Assembly: GCA_030248295.1 (NCBI GenBank)
Contig: JASANH010000519.1
Coordinates: 1 to 64,000 of the forward strand
DNA length: 64,000 nt
Source: Mesodorylaimus sp. YZB2_4
Taxonomy: Eukaryota > Nematoda > Enoplea > Dorylaimida > Dorylaimidae
Direction of reading: 5' to 3'
Shown: positions 50,039 through 62,922 of the stretch, in pieces
How the letters are laid out: every line of letters starts with the position of its first letter
Position numbering within the stretch: the first letter of the stretch is position 1
Notes under the pieces: generated by a model
Seen by the model: the letters and a program-made list of their open reading frames with translations, nothing else
Databases searched by the model: none
Told to the model about the DNA's origin: nothing
Position numbers and translations under genes: made by a program

Positions 50039-51603
50039 TCACGAGGAGTCCTGCCTCTGCTTAGCACTCATTTTGGCCAGCAGAATACTCTGCAACCCCA
50101 CATATCGCACTTCGAGTGATGGGCGTCGAGGTTCGTGCGCTTTGGCAGAATCGACTTTGAGTAAGGACTGGCCGTGTTCGTCGTCGCTCGAAGCGTGGTC
50201 TCGATTGTGTTGGCGGTGGTCATCGTTATCGGGGTCGTTAGAGGGCAGGGTGCTGGAGGCGCATCGATTTTGTCTAGCGATCGCAGCGGCGTAGAACTTT
50301 TCGAAAGAAGATTTTCGTTTGTGTTGTAATACGCCCGTTAAATCGTGTTCGCTGCTCGATCGTCTCATGTGCAGTTTGGAGTGGTCGATAGGCACGGTCT
50401 CGGAGTATGGGAACACGACGAATATGGATTGTCGCTTCATGTCGGCCACACGACGCATTCTAGGATCGAAGCTGCCATTGCGTGCTTGTCTGTGGGCACT
50501 GTTTCGTTTCGAATTGTTGCCCATTTCCATCGTGCCATTCACGGACGATGCTCGGCTGTGCTCGTTGGACGTACTCGCTGCATTGGGATAGTATTCATGA
50601 GTGGTGGCTGCGCTCTCGATAGCACTATCAGTCATTGTCACTCCGGCCGTGGTCGAGTCGTGCGCAGGCACATAAGCCGCTTCCAAGCTGTATTGTATGG
50701 CTTGAATGAGCAGAGGGATACCTTTAATACTGCGCATTATTTCGTCCGGGTTCTGCCTTTGTTCCATCAACGTCTGAAAATCGGAAGTCCATAAATGGCA
50801 GCTCCTAATGGATGTTACATATTGTGCCAGGCTCATGTGAAAATTTTTAAATCAGTTGCTTTTTGAGGTGGGAGGAGCCCCGCATGAGACCAGACAATGC
50901 TTCCCATCATGACTACAAAATAGACTACAGCACAGTACATCGGTGCACTAGGTACCCACTGTTGCCTAAAGGTTAGATCAGAATGCCACTCCTTCTTCAT
51001 GTTAGAGCTTAATTGGCTCCATGGTGTCTTTGTCAAGCCGTTTTCAAAAGAAAGTAATAATTGGTAATCTAGATATAAGTACTCACAAAACCTTGAGCCT
51101 TGAGCAGGAATCGATCCAGCCCAGTCCAGCTTATGACCACTGCACTCATTAGAGACACACATAGTTGTAGGCTCCCTCGAACACGAAGTGCCTGATAATG
51201 GACATAGAGGACATGGTGCATACAGGTTTTTTCACTTAGGGTTGCCCCACCCGTGATGGGGTCGGGTGCAGGTGTAAAAAAACACCCTTCTACTCACCTC
51301 GACTTCGCCAGCCGATGCTTGGTAATTAGGTCTGGACGATTTAATTGCACAGTGATAAAAATGAATTGCCCACGACGGAGTCCGACAGAATTTCGGTTTG
51401 GCCACCCACAAGGCTACCAATAAGGAGAATGCCACAACTGACATCAACACCAAGTACAAACCAAAATTGTATCGGTTAACATCAATAATACTCATGGTCA
51501 AGCCCATGGTAAATATAGCAACGTCCACAACCATGGCTAAACATAAGTACAGCATGATGGCCGCTGCCACTGCAAGGCTGGGCTTCTGGTTGGAAATCTC
51601 GTC
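50039..51603 (-). CDS. Putative four-TM membrane protein with long Ser-rich tail, frame break
   Basis: Not recognised beyond its layout. Exons (minus): 51603-51298, 51191-51087, 51027-50833, then 50836-50819 and 50773-50039. Helices are VAAAIMLYLCLAMVVDVAIF, LYLVLMSVVAFSLLVALWV, LQLCVSLMSAVVISW and MYCAVVYFVVMMGSIVW, with a conserved-looking loop before the last (KKEWHSDLTFRQQWVPSAPM). The frame stops at TGA 50835-50833. An ATG overlapping that stop (ATGA) opens a second frame with a helical, then Ser/His/Arg-rich cytoplasmic tail of about 250 residues (TLMEQRQNPDEIMRSIKG...). One base change in the adjacent AAAATTTTT run would fuse them. A fusion with a sequence error is likelier than two proteins. 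The 5' end, including the start codon, was not found. Confidence 0.6.
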
Positions 51604-52449
51604 TTATAGGCTTAGAGAATAAGTTAGCCAGTTATGGTTCGATATGACACGCCTGCTCATGAAATTGGCCACTCTCACTTATTCGTGGGCATAGAGTGGA
51701 CTGACTGTGGATTACTCTCGGGGATTCATCGGCTTAGTGGAACGAGCAGGTCCCTCGGAGACGGCGAAAGGTCGTGCTCGAGGCGTGATCGAATAAAGAA
51801 GCCATGGGCGAAAGATGCTCATCCCGTTTCTCGAACAGTAATGAAAATGAGGGCGAGTTTTAGTCAGAGCATAGCAGCTTCACTTGGCGTATGGGTGGAC
51901 GGGTGATAAGAAATGTCGGCTCGGCCTAAGACCCGACCCGTCGCACCCTATTGATTATGCTTACAATTGCCTCAAGGCCACTTGAAAAGGGGCAAGGTCG
52001 CAGGTGACATTTTCTTAGTTCTCAACCCAAGCTAGCTTTAATTCGAAAAACAGCACGTCACACACGCTCGCTTGTCGTCACCTAATGTAGACTTTATTGA
52101 AATTATTTTCATTTTTAAGTCACGAAAGCGAACACTTCTATTTGACATTGCTTATCGCATGGATGCCCGCTTTCGTTGAGATTAGGGAAATAGAAAAGCA
52201 ATTAGCTGGCGTCGTGCTTATGAACACATTCATGCGATATACTCCGCAGCAAACATGACGTAGGTACCTGTTGGCGACCTGTTAGCGGGTGGGCGGTGAC
52301 CACCACACCCAAAAACACTGGTCTGTCAGAAGAGCGCATTTTACAAAATAGATATCAGACGATCAAGACATCAGTAATTACAAAATGCGAACGAGGCCGT
52401 AAACATCCATTTCGCCATTTCCTACAATTCCTTCACACAGTTCTGTCCT
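51604..52449. other. Upstream of the four-TM gene / 3' of the OATP gene
   Basis: No confident exon. The missing first exon of the four-TM gene should lie at about 51610-52000 or beyond. Several short minus-strand ATG frames there do not match the required splice phase. Confidence 0.4.
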
Positions 52450-54851
52450 TCAAGCAGTTTCTTTTTTCGATTTTGTTTCGCTTTTCGTCGACCTCGGTTG
52501 GGTTTTTAGTTCCTTCGCAGTCTTTGGTTCGGCTTGTGGGTTCTTGTAGGACAACAGAGCAAAGATCAGAGCGAGCAGACACACCACGTCCAAGACGACG
52601 ATTATGGTGATCAGTCCGTTGGACATTGCTTTTCGATCAAATAACCCGCACTGAACTGGCTTTCCACATTCCATCAGATGCACTTTGCACGCGTGAGAAA
52701 TGACCGAGGCGAAAACGAAAGGTGCAGGTATTGATGCGATGGAACGATGCAACAGCGACGAGAGACCCATGGCCGTGATCCGAATTTTGAAATGAACAGA
52801 TCTGTAACAGGCATATAAAACCATAGGAAACGTGAAAAATTGCAGTCTACCTTAACAAGATCTGCTGAGCTGGGTTCAGTCGGACAGCCAAAGAGAAGGC
52901 CATCCAGCTGAGAACAAGAATGAATGCTCCCAGTCGCTTCCAGCAATCGAAGCAACGGCCGTCCTTGACCATTCCGCCAGGCACGCAACTGCAATTAATA
53001 CCGTACGTCTGAAAATATATAGTGCAGTTAAGGGGTACACTTTGGCCATCTAGCGTTACCTGTCCCCCGTCCGTAATGATGTTCTCACAACCAGCGTGAC
53101 ACATGGAGAAGAACATCGAGCGCTGCTTGGCCTTTGGATGTTTCGAGTAGCAGACGGGATCAAATCGGGTCATGGAACAATTGCAGTGCTTGTTGCAAGC
53201 CCCAAGGAGGTCGCCCATTGACTCATTGGCAGTTCCCAAGTACGGCTCATCGATCCCGACCAGACTGAGAGTTTGGTCTGGACGCAAGCAGCTCACAGAA
53301 AAAGCGCTAGTGAAGACCAGTGCGCAGACGGCTCCGATCAAGCACAGGCGCAAATTTCCTACGATTTCTAATTGGAACATGTGCTGCACCAAGGTGCCGA
53401 ATATCAGGCCTAGTAGAGCAGCCGTCACAACACCCGAACCTGAAAAGTAGGATGTTTACGAAAAGTCTCATCAGAATCCGCATACAGAGCCCACGTACCA
53501 GTCGAGAAACTAGCGATCGATGCATCGATATCGAAAGCAGCCTCGAGGTACTTGGGCAGAAACATGACGAAACCACCAGTTAGGAAGCTTCGGAAACATA
53601 TCTCGATGACGACGGCTACGTAGACTCGGTTGGTCAAAACGTCCTACAATACTGTGACACGATAAGGGGCGCTAACAGGACTGCGTAGCCTTCTGCCTAC
53701 CTTTAATTTCTTTTTAAGGCTGATATTGAGATCAGCCGTCTCCAAGTCCTCGTATTTGTGGTCCATGGCCAGGGCAGCTTCTCGAGCATCACGGATATGG
53801 GCCACAGTAGCTCCGGACAGTTGTTTCGGGAAAGGGAAGATGAGAGAGGCGCCAGTCCACGAACCTATGACACTAACTATGATAGGCAGCCACCACGCCC
53901 CGTAGAAATGTTCATCTCGCGGTACATCGTCGCTGAAATATCAACGGTGCCTGGAACCAAATCAGGAAACTAATGTTGAAATTACTTACAAATCAGCGAG
54001 ATCGTGTTTGTCGATATCGGCGGGAATTTTCATGGCGACACCAGTGACATAGTAGCTGAAGACGGGACCGACCAATTGACACATGGAAAAGATGGCGGTG
54101 TAGATAGAGGACTGGTGGTGACTCAAATTCTCGTCCAAGTATGTGATACCCATGATGAACTGGGGTATTGAACCGAGCCCGATCAGGAATTCACCCATGA
54201 GGAACCACCAAATCTTTGTCGCATGGTCTTCTTCTCCGCATGACTTGCTCTCATACCTGCCACATTCTATGACTCCTGTCGAATGCGTGTGTTCCTCATG
54301 GTCTAGGAAATGGGGCGCCATCAGGAGCAGGGCACCCATACCCGTCAAAAGACCGCCCGAACCAATCCACGCCGGCCGATTCACTCCTAAAGACATTCGG
54401 TCATTTTGCTTCCACCTTGTGCAGCAAGTCGGCATCGCAACTTACCAAATTCGCCATACAGGATGACCGGAATCAAACCGATGAAAGCACCGATGTCGTA
54501 TGCGCTTCGGAAGGCGGCCAAGTCAGTGGTGGTAAAGTGGAAGCGACGCTGCAGCTGAGTCGAGATAGCTGGCATGACACCGTTTTGGACATAGGCGGAT
54601 GATGTTTCCAGGATGCACAACACGGTGAGTAATGCGGCCGGATGTCGACGACAGAACTGCATGAATGATGGCATCCACCCGAAGCATCCATATTGCTCTT
54701 CATCCTCACGATCGAGAACGGCAATAGTGAAATCAAGACCCACGGGCATATTATCATCGTCATCGCCGCCTTTCTTGGTCTGTTTTTCCTGATTCGACCC
54801 AGGGTCCGACTTAGGATCCCCCGCTTTTTGTTTTTTCACCGCCTTAGACAT
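52450..54851 (-). CDS. Organic anion transporting polypeptide (OATP/SLCO)
   Basis: A 12-TM sodium-independent transporter of large amphipathic anions. 689 aa in seven exons (minus): 54851-54446, 54386-53990, 53932-53701, 53643-53499, 53439-53060, 53008-52851 and 52801-52450, all phases consistent. Family landmarks are GVNRPAWIGSGGLLTGMGALL after TM3, MDHKYEDLE, FLPKYLEAAF, and the large extracellular Kazal-like loop with cysteines CNKHCNCSMTRFDPVCYS...MCHAGCENI...INCSCVPGG. RITAMGLSSLLHRSIASIPAP follows before the last helices. The cytoplasmic N-terminus is long, Lys/Asp-rich, and the C-terminus is a charged Lys-rich tail. The 51-nt intron in the Kazal loop (53059-53009) is a multiple of three without stops, so an intron-retaining isoform would stay in frame. 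Substrate unknown. Confidence 0.93.
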
Positions 54852-56099
54852 TTTTTAGGAACGACGTAGAGAGAAACTGACACACCAACCGACCGCACGG
54901 TGAAATAAAGGCAGTGACAAGAGAATAACACACACGAGGGCCTTTACACTTGACGCTAGCGGAGCTTATGGAGATTTAGATTGGTACACTTGAGTGTGCG
55001 CTGTACAGTAGTCTTATCACAATCGCCCAGCCAAGAGACATGTAACAGCCATCGATCATTCGCACTGGCCAGGGCAAACCACTCAGGAGAAGCACTTTAG
55101 GGACGGAGCTTGAAAGCATCCGCACTGCATTATGGCGACGTCGGGCACGGTTCGCAAGGCTTGAATCTGGCGGTGCTACAGAATGTTCTGGTACCAAAAT
55201 GAATGCTAAACAGAGGCAGGATTCTTTCCTTGACCACATGCAGTATGTGCACGTCATACCCTTTTCTTATCTACTTACTTGCTCGCATCTCCATCATGCA
55301 CTAGGATCATTGTCATCATCAAGAGACCCCGTCATGTTAAGGCTACCCGTTCTGCATGAGCCACCAGCAGGTCTTGCGATCTGATATACCAGTCGAAACG
55401 TATATCGAAAACGACGTTAAAGATCGCTCGAAAATCCTGATGGCCTGAGTGATCATTGGACACAATGCAGAGATGCTTATCGATCAGTGTTAATCGTTGG
55501 TGGCAACACTGGAAAAGGAACTATACAAGCGTACAAATACTCTGCACTGACTTGCAGCTAGGAGCGTCACCCGTCAGGGCGATGTTTCGGCCATGGACTA
55601 GATGGAAAGACTTGGTTTGCTGCCTTAAGTTTTTGGCGTGGTGCAAAAGGTCAATCGCTCCCTTCAGTAATACGGACCCACGCACATACACAAACACTGT
55701 ATAAAGCCCAAAGTAAAGTTCGATGCGAAGCGTCAAAGAAGCGTGCAATGCGACACGTTTGGGTGAACTGACAGCGTACAAAGGCGCCTATAACGTCGCC
55801 TCGCAGCCTTGTTGACGCATCGCATCAACAGTAACTATATTTCCAGCTTAAGGCCACGAGAAGTCCACGAAAGCCATAAGAATTAAAGTCGGCCAGTTCA
55901 CATATAAGTGGAACTTTACGACGTCTCTCCGACTTTGCTGGCTTTGCAATGCGAATGCTCTACGCTCAAGGGCTCTGGTCCCAAATTTTGTGTCGACGCA
56001 AGAAATCTCATTGGGCCATCGAATGACCTTAGAAACAGTCAAAAATATACAGTATACTAAAGCCATATAAGAGTTGGAGTGACAAGCTTCAAAACACAT
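54852..56099. other. Gene-poor region upstream of OATP
   Basis: No gene recognised on either strand. It probably includes the OATP promoter. Confidence 0.45.
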
Positions 56100-56440
56100 T
56101 CAAATACTCATCGGCTGAAAGTCAGACAAGAGCATGCAGCCTCTCGCCATTCGTGTTTGCGAGGTCTCCTGAGCTGACACCCAATTGAAAATATCATCAG
56201 GGTGCCTTTCCTCTTCCGCAAAAACAGTCGCAGTCTCATTCCGACTAGAAATGACAAATGGGTCATCACCCGGCTTGGGTTCAATATGCAAGCTGGTAGC
56301 TCCGCTTATGGCAGTCAGCTTGCAACGTCTCATCCTCACGCAAAATTGCCACCAAAAAATCAAAGCGAAGACGAACACGCAAATCAATCGCACATACCCA
56401 ACTGTGTCACAAAATGACCAAAGACAGTTTACAGTAGACT
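56100..56440 (-). CDS. Possible C-terminal exon of a single-pass membrane protein
   Basis: A minus-strand frame encodes a strong hydrophobic helix (VGYVRLICVFVFALIFWWQF), then a basic flank (CVRMRRCK) and a soluble acidic tail (PKPGDDPFVISSRNE, EERHPDDIFNW) ending at a stop at 56100. This looks like the end of a type I membrane protein. The frame stays open further upstream, but the sequence becomes less protein-like. I found no matching upstream exon with a signal peptide, so the call is weak. Confidence 0.3.
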
Positions 56441-58110
56441 GACTTCGCTCAAATGTCGAAGCTGAAAACCGGTTTCTGTGTGTGGCAGTCGAAGAACTAT
56501 GTAAAAGGAGATGCTTGCTGGCCAGTCGTGTCTGTCTGTCTTTAAGATAAGTGATATTATACAGCACAGCTTGTAAAGGTACTGAGCGAAAACTGTAAGA
56601 ATATCAATCGGGGTGTGGATCACAGAAACCAGGGTGGGCTAAACTACTATTTTTTTCTGACCAATCCTTGTCGGTCTAGGGGAGGGTCGATTTTTGGCCC
56701 TTTACCCGCGGGCTAGGTGGCTTGTTAATTGACCCTATCTTGTCATCGACTAGGGACCATTTGGGATGCATGCGATAGATCTAATTAAAATGGCTTTTTA
56801 ATATGTTGTCCGCACCTAATTTAGCTACCAATGGGTTAATTACTTACTCTATGCAGCAGGTGAAATACGCTTGGCTTACTACAGCTGCGTTTTCTTCAGT
56901 GTGAAGGGGATATACTGTACATGCGCTGTCTGCACGCAAGATGGCGCGACTAAATATTTGAATATGCATATGCTACTGTGTGTAGTGTGCGTGCCCAATA
57001 TTCCAAACACAGATATCTAAATCTGAAAAAGCACCGAGCATCCAAAACTGGGTTTTATGCAATTACATTATGTGGCAAGAAGCTGTTTTACTAGACATTG
57101 GTCATTTAGAGTCCAAGATTACGATCATTGGTTGAAGTAGCCTGTTGCTGCTATAAATAATATGATTACAACCACAGCTCATCAGCAGAAGACCAGTGTC
57201 TTAGTGTCCTACGTGTCGGTAGCCCCGCAGCCCTCTCCAATATGCCATGTACGAATTGGCCGATTTGATGCCTGGGGCGGGTTTCACAATCGCCTCGGAA
57301 ATGTCCTAGATATTAGGACATCTAAAGTCCTATCCTACGTGATTGTAATTAGACAGTCTCAACTAGGCTGGTTACTACTGTGGAGTTTAGATCCTTTTAT
57401 AAACTTCTGATTCTTGGGCTGCTGCTACTTCCGACGATGAAGTGTTGATGATAAGCCACACATACCTACTTTTCTGTTACCGATCAATTTCCATGATGAA
57501 GTTTTGTTTGGAGCAAGATTTAGAAGCGTCAAAAGCCCAGACAAAAGCACGTTGCTCATATCCATCCATACCATGCCTTTATTCTTCCGCCCTTTAATAA
57601 GAGTACAATACGATGCCCTCTATGCACTTGCCTCAGGAGTGCTTCCTATCCATTCCACGAGGCCCTCTCAACACCGGCTACACAAACACGCCATCACATT
57701 CTCAATGTACAAAATATCACAAAATGGTCACCATGTGCTGTGCAAGAAAACACACTTTATCAAGTGCGTCGAAGCAGTGAAACCACACACGCACACACTT
57801 CGTGCGCTGGGACGAGATCCATGAAAAAGAAAGGTCCGAACTCTATTCATCAGTTTTCATCAACCTCTAAAACACCTGACACGATTCCCTTAAGAGATTT
57901 TGAAAATTACAGAAAAAAATTTCAGGATACTAAGAGCCTTCTTTGGCCTTTACGAGCCCACTTTTGGTGCTACGATGGATTCGATTGGGTTCGTTAACGA
58001 GCAGCCAAAATTGCATCTAAGGCCCTGTTTTGGGTCGAAGAAAGATACAAGGGATGAAAGAGTGAGTGCTTAAAAAAGCAATTAAAATATAAATTTTTAG
58101 GAATAAAAAG
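56441..58110. other. Intergenic, no gene seen
   Basis: Repetition-poor sequence without recognised exons, ending at the stomatin stop codon. Confidence 0.45.
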
Positions 58111-60234
58111 TTATTTTTCTCGTTTCAGAAATCCACCCAAAATATCGATGGGTACTGGGAATACGATGGTGGAATTGTGCTCGGCCGCGATACTATTCAA
58201 ACATTGTAAATGACGTAGTTGTAAGGCTATGGCGTTCTCGGAAATCACATCCGCCGCTTCTTTCAATGCTCGACTGGCCTTCATTTCTCCCTCAGCTGCC
58301 ACGACCTAATCGAACACATTTTATGATTGCATTCAGTCAGAAATTGAAAAATAAAATGAAAAGCTTACTTTGGCTCTGGCTTCTCTGGCAGCTTCAGCTT
58401 CAGCGGCCATGGCTCTGGTGAGCTAGAAATAGAAACTGATATGGGGGCCATTACTCACTAAGGGACCATAGATTCGGGAGAATGCTCGTGGGTTCCAAAT
58501 CCAAATTAACTCCACACCCAAACCGAGAGTCCCTCCTTCCATTTCAAAATGATGAATAAAACCGAGCGATTTGAAAGTGCTTGACTCATGAAACGCCCAT
58601 TCGAATTCGATGGCTTACCTGCTGCGGCAACCGAATGTCCTTGACTTCTACACGTTCCACTTTAATACCCCAATGCTCGGTGCCCTCGTCGAGAATGGTC
58701 TCGGTCAATTGTGCGATTGCCTCGCGCTCGGTCAACATTTCGCTCAATGTTTTCATACCTAGCGCATTACGAAGTGTGGTTTGGGCCAATAACTTGGTAC
58801 TGTAGATGGCATCGTCCACATTGTTGACGGCCGCAATTGGATCCGATGTCCGAAAATAGACTACAGCGTCTACGCTTACTGTCACCGAATCTTTGGATAA
58901 AATTTCTTGAGGCGGAACTGCGTACGAGACCACGCGCAGATCCAATTTTCGATAAGTGTCGATGCAGGGCATAATGAATACGAGACCAGGCCCTCGCGCG
59001 CCTGAAAAGGAAAGGGGTCTCAAAAATAACAAAATATGCCTCACAATCAGTCAGTGGGAGTCGAGTCTCCTCCTCCCACTAATTTTCCCAAGAGCACTGC
59101 CTAAAAATTGACCTCGATAGTCCTTGCATTTTAGTTTTGACGAATCGCTCTCCTTCACAGAGACTGCAATCACATAAAATATTGTGTTTATGGGCGTTTT
59201 TCATTTAGCTAATTGGCTCGGTCAAGCCATATTTGGCTTAGGCACGACTTGAAAAAGTGCCTTTTCAATCAAAATTCACGACAAGGCTACAATCAGCTCC
59301 GTGAGGATCAAGGTCTCTACGCCAGGGCATCCCAGAATGACGTCTAGGTCGAGAATCTACATGCTCATGGCAGGGGCAGTCTCTTCGCAGTTACCTCTGC
59401 TCTATGTAATTTGATGCACGCGCATTTATGGTAAGAATGTGACAAGATGTAAGCTAGGACAGCTGTCAAAGCAAATGCGTGCTGAGAGACGGGCGTGTGT
59501 CACAAATCACCACGTATAGCTTTCTGTCATGTGTGCACGTAGTGTTGCTGGCTCCTACACCAATATCTCACACAGTCACTCATGTGTACAGTATGCCTTC
59601 ATTCTAGCAGTCGAAAAAAAATATCCGATTGCCAAGTTCACCTGCCCGCTTTCAATTCGAGGAAGGGTTTTTCAATGTAATAGTGACTCAGCTAAGTGAA
59701 ATATTGATTTTTATATTATACTTTTCCAAAAACTTTTTTCAGTCCTCTACAAGTGCTTGGCAAGGTTATGCTAGATAAACACATCCAAGTGACATACCTC
59801 CCGGCAGTAGACGACCAAGACGGAACACCACCACACGTTCGTATTCCTTCACCACCTTGAGACTGAAATGCCAAGGATGCACTTTTGAGAAGGTTTCTAC
59901 GAGATGATCGATTCTTCTCAGGACCAGGGCCTACAAGCCAACTAGCCGATCGAGACTTTCCAAAAACATGTGTTTAGAATATTAGAAAAAAGAGGCATAT
60001 GGAAGACTTTTTGTTGGGCTTCGTTATTCATATGTATTTCGATTGGACGTGAAATAGGATAGGAGGAAAGGCTTACCAAAAACACATGGAAAAAGGGAAT
60101 GTCAATACGGTAACGATCCATGATAACGCGAAAAGCACGTAACCGAACCATGTGCCAATACGTTCAAAGTCTGGGGGCGGGTCGATACTGGCCGAGGGGG
60201 GTACCCATTGCTTGCTGTCCTTGGTCGTACTCAT
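58111..60234 (-). CDS. Stomatin-family (SPFH/band 7) membrane scaffold protein
   Basis: A 284-aa protein in five exons (minus): 60234-60077, 59862-59798, 59001-58619, 58422-58369 and 58305-58111. The hydrophobic hairpin (FGYVLFALSWIVTVLTFPFSMCF) is followed by the SPFH domain: [94 protein letters not shown] and the oligomerising helix AAEGEMKASRALKEAADV. The C-terminal LQLRHLQ and IVFPVPIDILGGF are typical of stomatin and MEC-2. Such proteins organise cholesterol-rich membrane and modulate ion channels, notably DEG/ENaC channels; a decayed DEG/ENaC copy lies 27 kb away, but no functional link follows from that. Length is normal for stomatin. Confidence 0.95.
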
Positions 60235-62922
60235 GTTCGCCACCGAATCAGCCGACTATGCGCTCGATTGAGCGTCAAGAAAATTTAACAAAAGCTTGAT
60301 GACTCTTGGTTCGAGCACGTAACCAAATTCGAGGAAAAATGAAACGACATTTGACGAGCTGGCCGCATTTGCTGCCGGTCGTCGCTCGATCGCTCGATCG
60401 GGTGTGGCGAAACGAATAAGAGATGATATAATTTGATGAACCGGCCAGCCTAGGAAAAAGGGAAAAGGCGCAAACTCAGCTTCTTGGCCAACAAGTTGCC
60501 TCTCGTACGAGGTCTTTCGGGAATAAGAGAGAGAGCCGCTTTCGACCAACTCGTTCAATCCTGCATTTACCGTCGTGCTTAGCTATCGATTGAAAAACCG
60601 GAAACATACTCGCCCTTAGCTGTCATGCAAGAAAAGGGACAGCCAGCATCGAGTTCGAAAAGAAAAGGAAAAAGAGAGGCAACACGGGAAACGTATCGCC
60701 AACAACCTTTTACTTATCGCCTCCAACCACCCGTCCAATGTGCACATAAGACAAAGCTGGCTTCGGCTCGCAAATAACATTGCATCGGGCCTAGCTGAAT
60801 AAATTAACTCAACTATTGTTCGTTATTTATCGAGAACCCTCGCTCCCAGTCACTCATTCCTGTCCCGCATACCGCCTACCCATCGATTTTCCTCGGGCGC
60901 ACTGAGAAATACATAACCCATAACTAGGCCCCACGTTGGAGGGACCTGTGGCGTGGAAGGAAGAGAACGTCCTCTGCGACGAGGACCCCGGTTTCTGTGA
61001 CTTGGAATTGAGCTAGCATTCAGCCAAGAGCCAGATGTTGTTGCTGGCATTATCATGATCCCAGGCACGAATCGAGACCGAGGCCAATGAAAATATCCAA
61101 GGGGACCGTTAGTGAGTTGAATAGTCTGGGCGAGAACAGTTATAAAATTAATGCCGTCGAAAGATCGGGAGTTGGAAAAGCAATTTAGACTGGCGCGTTC
61201 GGTTACGAAAAAGGTATCGAGTGTGAGCCGTGTCAAGCCTCTCCCGCTCACAGACGGCGCTTTATTGGCTCGGCGAATTGATGGAAGAATAGAAGAGCGG
61301 GCCTACGTAAGAAGCCGAGACTCGTAAAAGGGGCACGACGAGGCTCTGTTCTGTCGACTGCCACGAGTGGAAAAATATTGAACGAGTGCGACGGGAGCCA
61401 GCCCAAGGCTCTTCGAGAGCAGCTGCATCCTAGGCTGCACCAGGGCAAAAGAAGCAATGGGAGTAAGCATGGGCACAAATGGTCACCCCAAACCAATACC
61501 CACTCTCTCTTTTAGCAAACTAAAATAAGACTCGCGCCGAACAGCGGAAGCTAAAGAAGAATGCGCACCCAAGCGTCCTCGGCATTCAATAATATACAAC
61601 TGGGCCTTTATTGTATGAATACCCCGCCTGCTTTATTCCCTTCCACCTAGCACAATAACTCGACCGCATCGGCCCACCCTCATCAGCCTCCCGGAAATAG
61701 ATGACAGTAGCTGCCCATGCGTTTATCTGCGAACAAGGACAAAATTAATCGAGGCTTTGCTCGATGCAATCTTCTCCGGATCGTCGCGAGTGTTTTTCTG
61801 CGCCGCTGGAAAAGGACTAATTTTGATGTGGCACATGTCAGCTAGACTTCACCAGAAATATAGCCGGTCACTGTCAGTCCCCTCTCTTGCAAGAGGAGGA
61901 GGAAAAAATTCATCAATGCAGAGGAGAAAAGTAAAAAAACGCCCAGCATTCAAACCGTCACTTCTCGCCTTCAATGAATTCTTTACCCATTGGAAACCGT
62001 TTGGTTTTAGGACAGATTTTCAGATTTTTTGCGCAAACTATTTGATTTTGTCCAGAGGACAAAAACAAAATGGATGAAAAATCAATCTAATGGAGTTGTG
62101 TTTTTTAAATTTCAATTCTCATGTTTTGCTTTTTCAAAACGCAGTGCCAGACTGTATCCTCGCATGAGTGCTCTATCTTTTTAATTATATATACATGCCC
62201 AGTTTGAAAGGTTTTAAAATGAAAAAGAACACAAATATTTCAGGCTAATTTGTCCAGACGGATATCTATAGGGTTTTGGGAGTGAATGACAGCATGCGCT
62301 TGGAAAAAAAGATTTTGTCTTCAAAGCACTTCTCAACCACGAGATCATAGTCTCCCAGAATGTTTTTGCAACAACCTCAGCTCAGAGTGCTGCAAGGCTT
62401 CCAGGTAGAAGAGGCACACTATAGATAACATATAAAAATTATACTAACTACAGTAGACTAAAAGTGTTCGGGCGTGCTTTTCCGCTTTTTTCTTATTTTT
62501 GTGGTTTGGGCCCGCGCCGCCTTAGTTTCCCACGGGACTTCCAAACCCGTTTTGCCTATAGCCAGCCAGAAGTCATGCTATGATAAGAGAGGTCGTGAGG
62601 TGGCCAGCTGTCGGCAGCATCCCTCTGTGTTTCTCCACTAGAAGCACCTCCACACGTGGGCCTCCTGTGCCAGCACCAGCGTCGCAGGAAGATACAGGGT
62701 GAAAAGGGACCTTACCGTCCGCCACTTGACTGTATACTGGGTGAACCGCCAAGAGCAAGGCAAGGCTAGTGACGGACTCACTAAATCGCTGTCGAGGACC
62801 ATTTCTCACTCTGAGAACGGGCTTACTAAACTGCTGTCCTCAGCCAGAACAGAACTGCGGCTTCCCAGTCAGGGCTGATGGCCCAAGCAATGCGGGACCA
62901 AAGCCTTAACCAACTGAACCAC
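60235..62922. other. Gene-poor region
   Basis: The first few hundred bases probably hold the stomatin 5' UTR and promoter. Further on, open frames up to about 130 codons occur on the minus strand (for example near 60850-61251) but lack recognisable domains or splice signals. Nothing else was identified. Confidence 0.45.

Noticed and set aside
51080..51191. tRNA-like A and B box sequences (GCAGTGGTCATAAGC, GGATCGATTCC) on the minus strand
   Set aside because: They fall inside an in-phase coding exon of the four-TM gene (LQLCVSLMSAVVISW...), and no cloverleaf forms.
60850..61251. 133-codon minus-strand frame
   Set aside because: No domain or exon signals; treated as chance.
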